This document shows, in pieces, positions 35,130-47,728 of a DNA stretch of 64,000 nucleotides. Under the pieces are notes generated by a model, which worked only from the letters and a program-made list of their open reading frames with translations, was not told the origin of the DNA and did no database searches. How positions within the stretch are numbered: the first letter of the stretch is position 1; each line of letters starts with the position of its first letter. The position numbers and the translations under genes were made by a program. The stretch comes from Alnus glutinosa (lineage: Eukaryota > Streptophyta > Magnoliopsida > Fagales > Betulaceae): NCBI RefSeq assembly GCF_958979055.1, contig NC_084894.1:6445501-6509500 (forward strand), written 5' to 3'.

Positions 35130-36726
35130 CAATTCTTACTCAAATGTGGTCTTCTAGAACAGCCTTGTAAAGTAAATTTCTTTTTACATTTGTTATTTAT
35201 TTTTCGTATTTGTTTGATTTATGGGAATGTGATTGTCATGGTGGTATGATGTTTTTTCTGTGGTTTATTGAAAGTGAAGGCTAATTGTGCGTAGTTTCAT
35301 TAGATATGCGTTGGGTTTTTGAGCATATCAACTAGGTTTGCCAAAGTTTGGACTCTTTTTTTTTTTTTTTTTTTTTGGTTTTGTTTGGTGTGTGTGTTTT
35401 TTTTTTTGAGGTGGGTGATGCAAAAACTTTGACCTCCTGTGAAGAGCTCCAGAAGTGATTGGTGTTGTAATTGTTTGATTCTGATTTCCGTGCTTTTGTC
35501 GGTGTTCCAAATATTGTAGTTTGTTTACTTTTTGGGTAGGTTGAATTCCTTTTCCAGTTCATTAGGAATTGAAAATAGAAGGATTTTTTTTTTTTAATAA
35601 GTAAAATTGAAGGAAAAATTGCCATGGTTATTATGTGCTCTTAATCTCTTCTTATACTGTTTCTTACAGGTAAAATTGCCATGGTTATTTTGTGCCAGGT
35701 CAATTTTTTCCTTTAATACAAATGCATAAGAAATCCACAAATGAAAATCAACTCGATTAACTTTTTTGTATGTGAAATAAATTCAACCACAGTGGAGGAA
35801 ATAGACCTACCCTCGTCCGCCTATGTTGCAGCCCCCTAACAACACCCTTCTCCCCTGTAACATTTAAAGTAAGACCGATAGTCTAAATAATGGGTTAGTT
35901 ACACATATCTTGGGGAATATTCCATGAAGGCTGTTTTTATTTTTATTTTTCACTGTATACTGGTTATGTTAAACATTTCTGTAATGTTCATCCCAAATAC
36001 CTGATCTCAGATTTTTTGTGTAAATTTACTGCAGGAAGGTACACAAATCGGTATGTTTATTTGGAACTGATATTGTTTTCTGAGATTAGACAATTTTTGT
36101 GTCTTTCTTATCCTTTTTGTTTCAGCAGTCTCATTCCTTTTATATCTTAAGCAAAACCCTGGAAACTTCTTTAGATTTGTTGTGTCACCTTGGGTTACCA
36201 TGAAGCGGTATAATTATTTCCGTATATAAATCTAGTATCCATAATTTATTTCCTTTACTTCTTATTTGCTGCTTCTCTGTTATTCTTAGATTCTATTGGG
36301 GTTCTATACACCCTCTGAATGAAGATAGTGAAAGGCTTTTTTTTCCTGTATGTTTTTCTACAGCAGTCTTATTCTGATTCAAGAAATTCAATATTTGATA
36401 TTTTGCACCACCTTCACGATCCTTAAAAGTATCATTCAGAAATCTCTTTTACCGCTCTTTGTTAGTGCTGCTACTAATGTTATCTTTATCCCATTGGTAA
36501 AAGTCTTTCACATTGCAACCCCCTTTGAGTCTTATCTAGTCACATGTGTTCAGTTGAAATTCATACCCTTTTGACCAAAAACAATGGAGTTCATACTCTG
36601 CTATTCCTTATGGCCTTTCATTTTGTTTCCTCCTTTCGAATATATGTATACTTCTTCCCATGAATTCTTCTGGCCTCTGTGCCTTCTTCACAGTTGCCTG
36701 CAAGCTTGTTTCGTAAGATACGTAAG
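34921..36726 (+). other. Probable 5' leader and leader intron of the LIF2-type gene
   Basis: A non-coding first exon is likely around 34930-35089 (TCTAGGGTTCCTAAACCC near 34931, a partial telo-box, then C/T-rich leader). A donor at 35090 (CGGTACTCTC) is followed by a (CT)n run. An acceptor CTTCACAG ending at 36693 precedes the ATG at 36727 by 33 bp. The leader intron would be about 1.6 kb, a common arrangement in plant RNA-binding-protein genes. Inferred without transcript data. Confidence 0.5.
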
Positions 36727-37585
36727 ATGCCACGGACAAAGGCAACTGCATTATCTGCTGCTAAGCCAGTTGAACCTGCAAAGCCAAGTGAGCCTGAAAA
36801 GTCAGTAGAGTCTGAAGAGAAGGTTGACCTTGATGAAGACAATGATCCTGAGGAGGAGGAGATGGAGGAAGAGGTTGAGTATGAAGAAGTAGAGGAAGAA
36901 GAGGAAGTTGAAGAAATTGAAGAAGAGGTGGAAGAAGAAGAAGAGGAGGTGGAAGAAGTAGAAGAGGAGGATTCTGATAATGCCAATGGAGCTGATGCGC
37001 AGAAAAGCCTTGTTGGTGATGAGATAAAGTTTGAAGATGAGGATGAGAAGAACAAACATGCTGAACTTCTTACCCTTCCTCCGCATGGTTCTGAAGTATA
37101 TATAGGTGGCATTCCCCATGATGCTTCAGACGAGGATTTGAGGGTATTTTGTGAATCTGTAGGAGAAGTTACAGAGGTTAGCTTCATTTCTATATATAAA
37201 GTAACCTTTAGTGTGCCGTTCTAAAGATTATTCCAGTAACATAATGTTCTGTGACAACAGGTTCGAATTATGAAAGGCAAAGATTCAGGTGAGAACAAGG
37301 GCTTTGCATTTGTGACCTTTAGAAGTGCAGAATTAGCTTCTAAAGCCATTGATGAGCTGAATAATACTGAATTTAAGGTAACATAAGTTCTTGTGCACCA
37401 ATTTGTTGTTGCCTATTCTCCACATAACTGGAAGGAAAGTTATTGAATTTAACTTAAAATACAATAGATGGCTAAAAGATTAAGATAAGTCATTCTTAGA
37501 CCTTTATTTGTGTTCTTTTAACATTTGCTTAGGGCTGTTTGCTATTATTTATGTACGCTGCAATTGTAAGATGCTTTTGTGTACA

Positions 37586-37618
<33 letters not shown>

Positions 37619-38289
37619 AGGGTAAAAAAATAAAATGTTCAACATCTCAAGCAAAGCACCGTTTGTTCATCGGTAATGTTCCTAGAAGCTGGGGAGAGGG
37701 GGATCTAAGGAAAGTTGTCACAGATATTGGGCCTGGAGTTACTGCTGTGGATCTGGTTAAGGTCAGTGTGAACTAGTTATGCATCTTTATGATAGTTGTA
37801 ATTGTCTTTATTTTCATTTTTGTTCTTTTTGTTTATTTTCTAAATTCTCAGTGCTAAAAAACTAATGTTTTACCACAGCTAGTGGTTTGGAACTTTATTT
37901 GGGTTACAAGTGTCTTGCACTCATTTTATTGAACTCTTGGTGACAGGACATAAAGAACACAAGCAATAACCGGGGCTTTGCTTTTGTTGACTACTATAAC
38001 CATGTGTGTGCTGAGTATTCGAGGCAGAAGATGATGAACCCAAAATTTAAGCTAGGTGATAATGCTCCAACTGTGAGCTGGGCTGACCCCAAAAATGCTG
38101 ATTCTTCTGCTGCTTCACAGGTCTTTTTTAGTTGTTTTGTTTTTCTTTTTTCTTTTTCTTTCTTTATAAACATTAATAGCTTCCTGTATTGTCCAAGTCT
38201 GAGGACCATCTATGGCAGTTTATGTAACAGGAATGTTAATGTCATTGTCAATGTTTTGATGTTTGTGAATGGCAAATGCTACAAAAGTT

Positions 38290-38327
<38 letters not shown>

Positions 38328-41300
38328 TTTTTTTTTAATTTTTTTTTTTTATTTTACTTTTTGGGTTTTGGGTTTTGGATAATGTTCTACAAGTGGTGGC
38401 CATCTCAGTGTGCTGTAGGAAATGAAGATGTTATTGTTCATTAGAGCTGTAGGAGTTACATGCAATGACATTGTTGCTTTCTATAAATACACAGTTGGGA
38501 AAAGAACAAGGAATTGATGCCTGATAAATTAGACTAGTCAATCAACTGGTTATTTTCCCCTTGATGTTTTTGATAACCCTGATGATGAACTTGATGAGGT
38601 GACTCTAATGGGATCACATACATAGTATTGTATTACCAATGATTCGTGCCTGGTTCACATGATTTTCTTTGATTAGTTGTTCGAATACATCTGGCCTTAT
38701 TCTCTTATCGTTTTAAACTAGTTTTATTGACCAAGTGGTTGTTATTGATTTTGTTGCAGTTTATTGTTAGGGCCTTGCTCTTGAAAAACTTAACCTTGTC
38801 TCATACAGGTGAAGGCTGTATATGTGAAGAATTTACCAAAGAATGTATCCCAAGACCAGTTAAAGAAGCTGTTTGAACATCATGGGAAAATTACAAAAGT
38901 GGTTCTGCCACCAGCAAAATCTGGACAAGAAAAAAGTAGAATTGGTTTTGTTCATTTTGCAGAGAGGTCAAGTGCTATGAAGGCACTAAAGAATACAGAA
39001 AAATACGAACTAGATGGTGATCATTGCTTTAGTTTCTTAGTGCGTGTTTCTTTTCTGAATACAATTAAATTAGTCACACCTGTTGCTTGGGATTGTTTTG
39101 ATTTCAGGCCAAGTTTTGGAGTGTTCTCTTGCAAAACCACAGGCAGATCAAAAGTCTGGAGGGTCAAATTCACAGAAGTCAGGATTGCTTCCAAGTTATC
39201 CCCCTCGTGCAGGTTATGGTTTGGTCGGCAGTGCCTATGGTGCTCTTGGTGCAGGATATGGTGCTGCAGGTTTTGCACAGGTGAGTAATGTTTAAATGTG
39301 TTACTTCACTCATCTATGTGTTTTCGTTTTTATCAGATGAATATTTATGTAGATGATATCCTTCCTGCACCTTGTTCATGAGCTTTCATGCTTTAGCTTC
39401 TTTTGGGTTGTGGGGTTTCCTCTTTGCCTTTGAAGTATCTTGGTCTCTTGGTGGAGGCATCCTATAATGCTAAGTCTATTTGGGACGACATTATTGAAAA
39501 TATAGAGTGTCGGTTGGCTAGTTGGAAAAGATGTGTTTGTCTAAGGGTGATAGGGTTACCCATATTAACAATACTCTTTCCAATTTGCCTACATATTTTA
39601 TTCCCCTCTTTCCTCTCCCTAGTGGTGTTGCAAACTGTATTGAGAAGCTTCAATGTGATTTCTTATGGGGTGGGCTAGACGATGAGTACAAATATCACCT
39701 GGTAAGTTGGACCAAAGTTTGTTCTCCTGTCTTTGAGGGAGGGTTGGGGGTTCGAAATTTGTCGATGTTCTATCGCGCTCTGTTCGGAAAATGGCTATGG
39801 CACTAAGGGCATGAGAGAGAGGTCTTGTGGAGAGTTGTAGACTCTAAATTTGGCAGTTCGTGGCGTGGGTGGTGTTCCAATGAGTGTCTAGGGGCGTATG
39901 GGGTGGGGGGTTATGTAAGAATATTAGGAGAGGTTGGGGAAAGTTTTCAAGTCATACCGAATTTGAGGTGGGAGAGGGCTTCTATGTTATAGGTTCTGGC
40001 ATGATCTGTGGTGTGGGGATATGACTCTATAGGAAGCCTTTCCAGTTTATATGGTATTATTGCTTGAGCGAATGATGCTTTTGTTGCTGCTCACTTGGAG
40101 CATTCTGGTGGATCCAATCAGTGGAACATAAGCTTCGTTAGAGCTGCTCGTGATTGGGAGGTGGATGTCTTGGCCTCATTCTTTAGGGTGTTGTATTCCG
40201 TCAGAGTGAGATGGGAAGATGAAGGCAAGCTTTGGTGGGTCCCTTTCAAAAGAGGGTTGTTCGATGTAAGATCCTTCTATAGTGTCTTGGGTTGTAATGT
40301 TGGGTTTCTTTTCCCTTAGAAGAGTGTTTGGCAGATTAAAGTTTCTATGAAAGTGGCATTTTTTGCTTGATCAGCGGCCTTAGAAAAGATCCTTACCATG
40401 GACAATCATAGGAAATGGCATATCATTGTGGTTGATAGTGTTATATGTGTAAAAGGAATGGGGAGTTTGTGGACATCTTCTATTCCATTGTGAGGTCGCC
40501 AGTGCCTTATGGAATGTTTTCTTCAGTCGATTTGGGTTATCTTGGGTTATGTCTAGACAAGTAGTCAACTTGTATGCTTGTTAGTGGATTGCCAATAGCA
40601 CTCGGAGTTCTACTGTGTGGAAGATGGTGCATTCGTGTTTTTTGTGGTGTCTATGGAGGAAAATGAATAACAAAGTTTTGAGAACCGTGAGAGGACATTG
40701 AAGGAGATTAAGTATTTTTTCTTCAAAATTTTGTATTTTTGGACAATTACTTTGGTTTCTCATTTGGTGATTAGTTATCATGATTTTCTTGTTCTATTTT
40801 CTCCTTCTAGTGTTTTCTCTTGTATATTTCTTGTATACCCGGGGGCGTCTTATGATGAAGATTTGGGAAATGAAGAAACGAGAATAAGAGCGATGAGGGA
40901 ACGGAGAGGGATCATCAAGGTGGATCCCTCTTTTTTATTCAAAGCACGTATTTGTAGTCTTTGTGATACCCTAGAACCAAGGGCATTCCAGAATCTTTTT
41001 CCAATGTATATTAGTCAATGCTTAAATATATATTTTGTTCATGAATTACTTAACATAAAAATTGAATAAATTGAGCTCATCTTATATATGCTTTGCTATA
41101 GAATGCCACCGCAACAAATTTCACTTATGTTGTTTACTTACATTTGTTAGTGATAATTTCTAGATTTGTGCTGATACTTAGATGTGCATATCTTGCAGCC
41201 CATGATGTATGGGAGGGCACCAGCTCCTCCTGGCTTGGCAATGATGCCAATGCTTCTGCCGGATGGACGGATTGGATATGTTCTGTAAGCACATTCATAC

Positions 41301-42976
41301 ATCTTTTGCTACAAACAGGCTTATTCAGATATTACATTGTTAATTATGCATCCACAAATGTTTTCTTCTAAATTCTTGCTCTCATGTCCAATTTTGACAG
41401 CCTTAGCTTCCATTGAGACTCACTGCTTAGGCTACTAATTAGATTTGTCTGCTTAGGCTATGATGGACCAACGGGTGCCTGGTTAATTGGATTTGGTTAA
41501 CTAGCTAGTATTTAATTTAACTGTTCTTACACACATGCACACACACGATAGATCAGTTTGTTGGTTAGACGGTCAATGGCATTTACTTATATGAAATTTG
41601 GCATGCATGTTAAGAGCGAGATTGTTAAAATATAAATCCAATATCAACAGTTATCGGCTGTAGTGACATATATATACTTTTTTGGACAATAATCTGGAAT
41701 TCAATAGTGGATGGATACCTATGTTTTTGGTCTGTGTAAAAGTCGATGTTATTAGCATTTGATTTCAAATGAGATGAACCATTAAGATTAAAAGAATGTA
41801 TCAATAACTAAGGGCTGGTATTGTAGGGTTGCTACTTACACGTGCACTCAATTGATCTTGAACTTACGTTGTCACCCTTCATCCCATTCTTATTGGAGGG
41901 GAAAGTACCATTTGTGGCAGATCCCATTGGCGTCCTCATATGAAGAGTTACTCAAAGAGTCTTGTATGTAGATTTTGGCATCATAAATTAGAAATTTTAG
42001 AATAGGAAATTTTTCTTGGGTCTCTTGGACCCATAAACTCATGCTCTTTTAAGTTTCAACATCAATCCTTTTGCTTTTGCTATGATCTTCCTCTTGATGT
42101 CAAGTACTTGTAGGAAATTTTTCTTGGGTCTCTAGGACCCATAAACTAATGCTCTTTTGAGTTTCAACATCAATCCTTTTGCTTTTGCTATGATCTTCCT
42201 CTTGATGCCAAGTACTTGTATAGCAGCATGGTGAAGACCAACTGGACCAGTTGGCCAGTTGGTTCTTTCAGTTAATTACTACTTAGCTTGGACTGAAAGG
42301 CGTTTTTCTTGTGGCTCCGATGTTCTCCAGGATTATGTCTGTGCTAGTTTATTTCCTCATGGAAAATGCTAGGCCTTGTTTGGATTGGATCCTAGGAACA
42401 AAATGAAGGAAAGAAAAATAACATATTGCTAAAATTATTTTCTTTTTTAACATTTGGAATAACCTACTCTCCTTTCTACAATCCAAAAGGAGGCTAATTT
42501 TTCTAATGAACGTCCACTGTATATGATTAATGTGCTACGAAATAGAATGCAAAATAAGGTCTAACCACAGCTGTTTACGGCTTGGCCTCAATAAGGTCTA
42601 CCCTTCACTTCCTTTGTCCTTTCAGTTCCTTATGGAATGCAAAATAGATGGTTCTTGGTATAAATAACACAAGTTATTCAATGTATTGACTGAATTACTC
42701 TGTAGATTCTTGCTATGGTAGATTTCAAGATGGGAAAAAGAAATGGAGAAATATTGATTGCTTTACATGACATCCTAATTCTTTGTGCCTTTTTCTTCTC
42801 ATCTTTGCAGGCAACAACCAGGAGCAGGAGCACAGCCACATACCCCACCTTCACATCCAAGAAGTGGTGGCAGGGGTGGTAGTGGTGGTGGGAGTGGCAG
42901 CGGCAGCAAGAGTAGTAGCAGTTCTAGTAGGGGAAGACACAGCAATGATGGTGGGCGCAGGTATCGCCCGTATTAG
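36727..42976 (+). CDS. LIF2: hnRNP Q/LIF2-type protein with three RRMs
   Basis: Nuclear RNA-binding protein. Arabidopsis LIF2 (At4g00830) binds the Polycomb protein LHP1 and affects flowering, cell fate and stress genes. Exons: 36727-37176, 37261-37377, 37621-37761, 37947-38120, 38809-39016, 39108-39280, 41199-41284, 42811-42976, giving 504 aa. Order: a Glu/Asp-rich acidic region (about 29-107), RRM1 124-198 (RNP2 VYIGGI, RNP1 KGFAFVTF), RRM2 203-285 ([14 protein letters not shown]), RRM3 297-375 (VYVKNL, RIGFVHF), a Gly/Tyr/Ala segment, the LIF2-typical [18 protein letters not shown], a Gly/Ser tract and the end GGRRYRPY. The C-terminal hallmarks separate it from other plant hnRNP Q-like proteins. 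The ATG at 36727 was chosen because the upstream frame has no ATG before the inferred acceptor. Intron 7 carries a LINE. Confidence 0.95.
37588..37620 (+). promoter_or_regulatory. (CT)n microsatellite acting as polypyrimidine tract
   Basis: An uninterrupted CT/TC repeat of about 28 bp runs into CCCAG, the acceptor of coding exon 3 of the LIF2-type gene. It therefore supplies the whole polypyrimidine tract. Its length is likely polymorphic. Another (CT)n run is in intron 5 at about 38293-38325. Confidence 0.7.
39385..40855 (+). mobile_element. LINE ORF2 remnant in LIF2 intron 7
   Basis: The 5'-truncated copy starts within [14 protein letters not shown] (39403), then [40 protein letters not shown] and [26 protein letters not shown] follows, with [20 protein letters not shown] and [20 protein letters not shown] at 40115-40262. 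A damaged zf-RVT segment (40440-40620) comes next, and a tail ends GTATACCCGGGGGCGTCTTA near 40855. It is in several frames and inactive. It lies in the same orientation as the host gene. Confidence 0.9.
42004..42221. repeat. 108-bp tandem duplication in LIF2 intron 8
   Basis: AGGAAATTTTTCTTGGGTCT starts at 42004 and again at 42112, followed in both by GACCCATAAACT, AGTTTCAACATCAATCC and CTATGATCTTCCTCTTGATG. The copies differ at few positions. Confidence 0.9.
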
Positions 42977-44965
42977 TTGTCCCTCTCAAATACCAAAGTT
43001 CATACATCACAACGTGTCTGGACTAAATAATTGTTCTATATTTGAGTTTAACAGCGATTCTTGTACTTCACTCGGTCATTTTTACAAACATTACTAGTCA
43101 ATCTTGTTAGCTGCTTTATCCTATTGTTGATTTTTTTTGGGTTCATCAGAGAAGGGCTGGAGTCTGTTTCGAAGGGTATATACAAAACGTCCAAAAATTA
43201 GAGGGACAAAAAAAAAAGGCCTTTTGATGTTCAAAGTGAAACAAAGAGCAAAAACTAGAGAATGCAGGAGGTTAAATCCAATGCTTTTAAATAGTACTGT
43301 TTATTAGAAAGTAATATTTAATTTCCACAACTTTGTCTGCCCGCTTAAAAGAAAAACAGACTAAGGGTTCGTTTGGTAACGCGTTTTAGCTAAGACACAA
43401 AATACTCGATTGTTTAAAAAAAAAAACATTTTTCAACCTAAAGCACTCTAAAAAGTTCATCGAACTATTTTTAATGTTTATAATTTCCATCTTGGAAAAT
43501 AACTCTTTATGCATTTTGACTTTTATTCTCCAATTGTTTTAACATATAATGTTTTCATAAAAGTTTTCCTCATTTTTAGGTGTTTAGTTGAGACTAGAAA
43601 ATTTGGTCAATTGAAATGGTTTTATCTGCTGCTTATAACTAAAGCACGTCTTAATCTCCTTGTTGAGGTGGTTGGGAGGGACGGTGGTGAGGATATAGAC
43701 AGTTTGACGGCAACATTTTGGTTTCGGCAGATGGTGTCCCAAAGGTTGGTGGTGAGGCAGGTCGATTGGATGACGTTGTAGGGTTGTACACTGCTCCTAA
43801 TGGGTGGATAACAACCCCAAACTGCCACCGAAACTGTCCCCAAACTGAAGGCAATTTTGAACAGCTGTCTGCCAGCCTATAAAGGCGGAAGCCGCCCGTA
43901 TCTTCCCACATTTGACGGATAATTTCTTATATCCCGTCCGCGTAACCCGTTACAAGGCTTCGTAGATCTAAAAAGTAATCCATCAAAGCAAGCTAATAAG
44001 CTTCTTTCTTCCAATTTTATTGACCTATCAAAATTCATCGCAGAACAAACAAAAAAATGATACAAGATGCTAAAAAAAAAAAAAAAAAAAAAAAAAGAAA
44101 GAAAAGGAAAAGAAAACTTAGCAAACAAGATGAATACCGCCCCCAAGGAGGAGGCGGAGGGCCGTTTCCTCCCTGAACGAGGCTACTACAAATGCCAGTG
44201 CCACCCGTTTTTAATGGGAGGGGTGGCACACCTCCACCCCCTTAGTTATATAGGTGGGTAGGTCCAATTGCCTTCATTTTTTGTTTTTTATTTCTTTGCT
44301 TTAAGATTACAAGAGGAATTTTAGAAGTATTCTATTATAAACAAAAAAAAAAAAAAAAAAAAGGAGCAAAATAAGATCGATCTATTTGATATCGCTTCAA
44401 ATCTCATGGACCTAACTGCTAAAATTAAAAAGCTGGAGAGCTAATTGAGAAAAGCTCAGTTACATAACCAAACAATATATAGTACATAATTCTTAATGAC
44501 ATTCATTCATGAGGGTAATTAGGATTAATACATCTATATAAAAACAAAAAAAATAAAAATAAATTGTCACACATGACCCAAAACAAAAATTTTATTTTCC
44601 TATATTAACTCGTTTTTCTCCTTGTTATTATTATTTTTATTCTTTTTTTAAAAAAAAGAATCGATAGAAGAAGCTCCAATTCTCACAAAAATTATATTTA
44701 CAGTCTCGGACTTCACAAACATGACTCGAAACAACCCTTTTCCTTTTTTTTCTTTGAACCCTTTTTGTCCAGTTATATTTTCCAGTCATAGAGCTTTTAC
44801 TTTGATAGTCCACTTGATTACTAAGATCAAGGCATGTTTGGTTATAAAAAAGAAGCTGATGAAATAGTTGATGCGGTCATACTAAAGCTAATAAGCTATT
44901 AACTACAAACATAGAAGTGCAATTTATCTTTGCCTCTCTGATAAGGTAAAATTCAGTGTTCTTGC
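42977..44965. other. Intergenic DNA between convergent LIF2-type and Dpb4-type genes
   Basis: The two genes converge here, so both 3' UTRs lie within. 43620-43920 is GC-richer with short open frames on both strands but no recognisable domain. An A-run at 44071-44096 precedes a GC-rich hairpin-like stretch (GGAGGAGGCGGAGGGCC, GGGAGGGGTGGCACACC) up to 44270 that looks like a retroposed or MITE fragment. No gene is supported. Confidence 0.35.
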
Positions 44966-47538
44966 TCAGTCATCACCAGAGCCATCCCGGTCTTCTTCTT
45001 CTTCCCTTTCACCACCGCCACCTGGTTGCTCTTCTTCCAGTTTCCTCTTTTTCACTTCTTTTACCTTCGCTGCTTTGGCCTTCTTTCCAGCATTATTCTG
45101 CCTAAAATCTATAAGGGAACCAAGAAGAAAGAAGAGAAGTTAGCCATTGTATGAAACCTTTCTAAAACAAAATCCAGCTACCAATAACTTTTCTGAAAAC
45201 TTTCAAACTCTCTCTTAAGCATAATTTCTGGATATTGTCATTTTTCAATCATCTTTTATGTTAAAATGATCATTTAATGCAGATACAGTTGCTGGCATTC
45301 AAGATCTGTACACCAAGCATGAACAATAGTAATACACCTTAACTGCTTACAGATCATAAGAACAGAATTAGAGTTCATAAAATGGGCTTTATGTGAACAG
45401 ATATATAAAGCAAGAATCCAAAATTTTGAAAACAGCTGGGCAACAAAGGATTTACTATGCAAACAGATTTTAGCAGGTATATTGATTGTCAGGACAAATG
45501 ACATACATGCATATAATGGTGGGGTATCCTTGTGCGCAAATAGATACTACATTTACAACACTTGAATAACAGACTGAAATGGATAACCTGAAGAAAATTT
45601 TGAAAACAAGAGCAGCAAATCAAACAGAGAAGACCATACTGTTTTTTTTTAATAAGTATATAAACTGACTTTGTGGATATAAACTGGTCTTATTAAAAGA
45701 GAATACCATACTGTTTATATCCACAATAACTGCTGCTTCTTGCCATGCCTTATTATATCATCCAACGAGACCAAAGACATTTCTTGGAGTGATGTATTCG
45801 ACATGAGAACGAAGCAGAAACCAAGACAATATTGAGCTGGTGAACAAGGAAGGTAGCATTAATAACTCCCTGCCTTGGACTTGCAACTCACAATCCTAAA
45901 AGAAAATTACTAGTTTGACAGTATCTCATGCTGTATTTACACATACAAACACAGACCGAGCTTAACTGAAAACTGAACAGTTCCAAAGAAATTCTGCAGA
46001 AACAATGCACTGAGAGCAATCCAAACTTGCTCTAAAGCCTTCATGGCTCAACCTACCTGCTTCCTCAAGCTGTTCTCCACTTTGTAAAGTGAAGTGCAGA
46101 AGAATTTACAAGGAACTCAAAATCACAATTCCCCTTCTAAAATCAGTAAGAAAAACCATTTTACTACAAGTTAGACCACAAATTTCTTGTTGAAATGCTT
46201 TTCTGTGCGAGAGCTGATTAGGAGATACTTGGGAGAGCAGCGATTGACATTTAGTCTCGAACCTAAATATTCCTTCATAACTCAATCTCCCATTACCCGC
46301 GAGAAGTTCCGATATATACTTTTCTGAACTCTGCACCCATACTTGACAGTGAGTAGCAATTATTTTGTTTTTTTTTTTGTTTTTTCCTTTAAGACCATAA
46401 ATTCAATTCAAATCTCCCAAGCTTCTTCGCAGGCCTTGTTTATAACAAAATTGGGTGAAAGTTTGGACCATCTATAAATAGATAGAGGAATTGCCTAACA
46501 CTTGCCCCTAGGACCGAAAGTGAATAGAAAATTTAGTACTGATCATATCCCCCATAGATAAAAATACATAAATAATAATAAAAATTACATCCAGCTCATT
46601 ACAGAAACATGAAGAAACCATTACGAAATTCGACCAGAAAGCTGTAATATATCACACTTGATAACTTATCTCACCAAGGATTACACAACAAACACCTATC
46701 CACTTGAAATAGTAATAAAACCTTGTTAGGTGTCTTTATGTTGCACATGTTGAAAGAAGACAGATTCATAGAACATATTAAAGATGGGGGCTCATACTCT
46801 GAATGAACAAGAAAGTAACATGGGTCTCTAGGAAGCCCGGTGGTACGGTAAAAGTATATTGGAAATTTCAATGTACCAGGTTAGGGTTTTAACGTTGACC
46901 GTTTTCGACATAGCAAAATTAGTCGCTCGCTCTTGTGAACGTAGGCAAACTGTCGAACCACATAAATAAACCATTTTTCTCATTACTTTTCACTAAATCT
47001 CATAATCTCAACAATCCTAACAGAACATGAAAATATCAAAATATATAGAAATTTGCTAACCATCAAGGGAGGCTGTAAGAGGCTTAACAAACTCCGGAAA
47101 CTCGATGTCTTCAAGCGCTTTCAATACATCATTGGCACTGATAGTCTGCCTCTTCGATTCCCTACATATGTCATTCGCCCTGCCTCACCAAACAACCAAT
47201 GCATTATTAATTCACAAATCGATGGGTTCGAATTGACAAATTTTAGGCAAAACATTGCACGAAATGATCGAACCCTAAGAATCTCTTTTACACAAGCACG
47301 AATGATTTGAGCCAAATTCATACTTGAATTTTTGATTGTTAGGTGTGTGTGTGCGCGCGCGATCTTACGTGGCGGAGAGGTAGTGGATGAAGATGCGAGC
47401 GCTTTCGGAGAAGGCGAGGAGAGCGTCTTTGTGAATGGACATGTCGACGTCTGGGGAGCAGTGGGAGAGCTTATCCTTTACCACCCGGCGTACGATAGTC
47501 TTGGGCAGTTCCTCCGCCTCAGGCACCACTTTCTCCAT
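44966..47538 (-). CDS. Histone-fold protein, Dpb4/POLE3 type (NF-YB11-like)
   Basis: Small histone-fold subunit related to NF-YB and to Dpb4/POLE3/CHRAC17 of DNA polymerase epsilon and chromatin-remodelling complexes. It would pair with an NF-YC/Dpb3-type partner in the nucleus. Exons on the minus strand are 47538-47369, 47179-47061 and 45108-44966, giving 143 aa with GT-AG junctions in frame. The histone fold spans about 11-85: LPKTIVRRVVKDKL (helix 1), MSIHKDALLAFSESARIFIH with YLSATAND (helix 2), and RQTISANDVLKALEDIEFPE (loop and helix 3). A basic segment (AGKKAKAAKVKEVKKRKLEE) and an acidic tail ending DRDGSGDD follow. EFPEFV plus the Lys-rich/acidic tail favours the Dpb4 class over CCAAT-binding NF-YB. 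The ATG has an upstream CT-rich leader. Two site II motifs lie 150-190 bp upstream. Confidence 0.92.
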
Positions 47539-47688
47539 CTCTCTCTCTCTCTCCTTTCGTTCTGCTATCTCTGTGCTCTGTGCGTGACTGACTGACTTTC
47601 TAGGGCGGGTTCTGGGTTTTGCTTTCCCGCCATCGGTATTCGGAAGACGTGTCAGTGCTCTCACACTGGTAGGCCTTGGGACGAGTTT

Positions 47689-47728
47689 AGCCCACATCGG
47701 AATCTTTTGGGTCTTCACGTGCTGGGCT
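47689..47728 (-). promoter_or_regulatory. Two site II motifs upstream of the Dpb4-type gene
   Basis: AGCCCA at 47689-47694 is TGGGCT on the gene strand, and TGGGCT on the plus strand is at 47723-47728. Site II (TGGGCC/T) elements are bound by TCP factors and are typical of plant replication and ribosomal genes, which fits a polymerase-epsilon-type subunit. This is inferred from position and sequence. Confidence 0.45.

Noticed and set aside
36618..37187. Minus-strand Ser-rich open frame of 189 codons
   Set aside because: It is the complement of the Glu-rich N-terminus of the LIF2-type protein (GAA/GAG read as TTC/CTC, TCT). The plus-strand protein has strong family motifs.
39083..39295. Plus-strand open frame starting at 39083 as a separate gene
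   Set aside because: It is coding exon 6 of the LIF2-type gene (39108-39280) read with intron bases on both sides.
47341..47595. Plus-strand open frame of 87 codons at 47332-47595
   Set aside because: It is the complement of exon 1 of the Dpb4-type gene, whose histone-fold motifs on the minus strand are unmistakable.
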